DNA of 64,000 nucleotides from Cellulomonas sp. HZM (lineage in GTDB: Bacteria; Actinomycetota; Actinomycetes; Actinomycetales; Cellulomonadaceae): positions 1-64,000 of the forward strand of contig NZ_JEOE01000013.1 in assembly GCF_000708885.1 (NCBI RefSeq), written 5' to 3'. Both the position numbers and the translations under genes were made by a program. Positions within the stretch are counted from its first letter, which is position 1. Each line of letters begins with the position of its first letter. This document shows positions 63,584 to 64,000 of this stretch, piece after piece. The notes under the pieces were generated by a model, which did not search any database, had not been told where the DNA came from, and worked only from the letters and a program-made list of their open reading frames with translations.

Positions 63584-64000
63584 CCTGTTCCCCGCACCGA
63601 TCACCGTACTGGACGCACCGGACGCCCCGGTCATCGAGCTCGTCGGCGCGCGCAAGACGTACCGCACCGGCGCGATCGAGTTCGAGGCCCTGCGCGGCGT
63701 CGACCTGCGGATCGAGCAGGGCGAGTACGTCGCGATCATGGGCCCCTCGGGGTCCGGCAAGTCGACGCTCATGAACATCCTGGGCTGCCTCGACATCCTC
63801 ACGCAGGGCGAGTACCGCCTCGCAGGGGAGGACATCGAGGAGCTCGACGAGGTGGATCTCGCGCAGGTCCGCAACGAGCGCATCGGCTTCGTCTTCCAGC
63901 AGTTCCACCTGCTGCCGTCGCTGTCCGCGCTGCGCAACGTCGAGCTGCCCCTCATGTACCGCCGCGTCGAGCCGGCCGAGCGTCGGCGCCGCGCGACCGA
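63576..64000 (+). CDS. MacB/LolD-type ABC transporter ATPase (truncated by window)
   Basis: First 141 residues; the gene runs past the window end. It begins ATG 63576 within the adaptor gene. The nucleotide-binding domain shows Walker A GPSGSGKSTLMNILG near 55, and the Q-loop FVFQQFHLLPSL near 110. The ABC signature lies outside. With the adaptor it forms a MacAB-like exporter, probably followed by a permease. Confidence 0.9.
   Translation, partial: MADLFPAPITVLDAPDAPVIELVGARKTYRTGAIEFEALRGVDLRIEQGEYVAIMGPSGSGKSTLMNILGCLDILTQGEYRLAGEDIEELDEVDLAQVRNERIGFVFQQFHLLPSLSALRNVELPLMYRRVEPAERRRRAT

Overview
The window is a 64 kb chromosomal piece of a very high-GC actinobacterium. Nearly every gene shows G/C in the third codon position, GTG starts are common, and many neighbours overlap by 4 bases (ATGA/GTGA). 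Mycothiol synthase, an actinobacterial Tad/Flp pilus locus next to a DEAD-box helicase, DUF222-HNH and SigE-like ECF genes all point to Actinomycetota. The gene complement (anaerobic RNR, H+-pyrophosphatase, SipW/TasA-like cluster) fits a facultatively anaerobic member of Micrococcales such as Cellulomonas or a close relative; the genus is inferred from gene content only. No rRNA, tRNA, CRISPR array, prophage or complete insertion sequence was recognised.

Layout. 1-1.9 kb: a flavin-dependent monooxygenase and its FMN reductase. 2.0-8.4 kb: a six-gene operon in which a response regulator fused to a PIG-L deacetylase sits with an ATP-grasp enzyme, a PHP hydrolase, a processive glycosyltransferase, a small membrane protein and a histidine kinase. 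8.5-14 kb: an FAD oxidoreductase, a TasA-like/SipW/small secreted protein operon and a GGDEF-EAL protein. 14-21 kb: MsrB, a NERD protein, two MarR regulators, a DHA2 drug exporter and a sugar transporter. 21-29 kb: phosphate uptake (DUF47-Pit), polyphosphate kinase with Nudix-phosphatase, mycothiol synthase, and a CzcO-like flavoprotein. 28.9-32.2 kb: a four-gene, translationally coupled ESX/WXG-like operon. 32.3-41 kb: acetyl-CoA synthetase, a disordered membrane protein, a formate/nitrite channel, a DUF222-HNH protein and malic enzyme. 41-50 kb: a degenerate Fic protein, a HAD hydrolase, and the Tad/Flp pilus operon running into a convergent helicase. 50-55.3 kb: 5-oxoprolinase pxpABC and anaerobic RNR nrdDG. 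55-64 kb: ECF sigma factor with its partner, H+-PPase, a dehydratase-VOC fusion, a methyltransferase, and the start of a MacA/MacB-type ABC exporter.

Themes. Two loci suggest a controlled surface matrix: the kinase/deacetylase/glycosyltransferase operon, and the TasA-like fibre operon beside a c-di-GMP enzyme. Several genes suit microaerobic or energy-limited growth (nrdDG, formate/nitrite channel, acs, ppk, H+-PPase). Upstream of acs and nrdDG are closely similar GGGAC-N4-GTCCC dyads that resemble DosR/DevR boxes, and a degenerate copy precedes the channel gene. nrdDG also carries two NrdR-box-like sites 32 bp apart. The most unusual structures are the RR-PIG-L fusion operon, a 75-bp MITE-like palindrome with 5-bp direct repeats inside the 5' end of nrdG, a TadE-like gene with no stop codon before the convergent helicase, and an SOS-like site over the start of a probably leaderless HNH gene.
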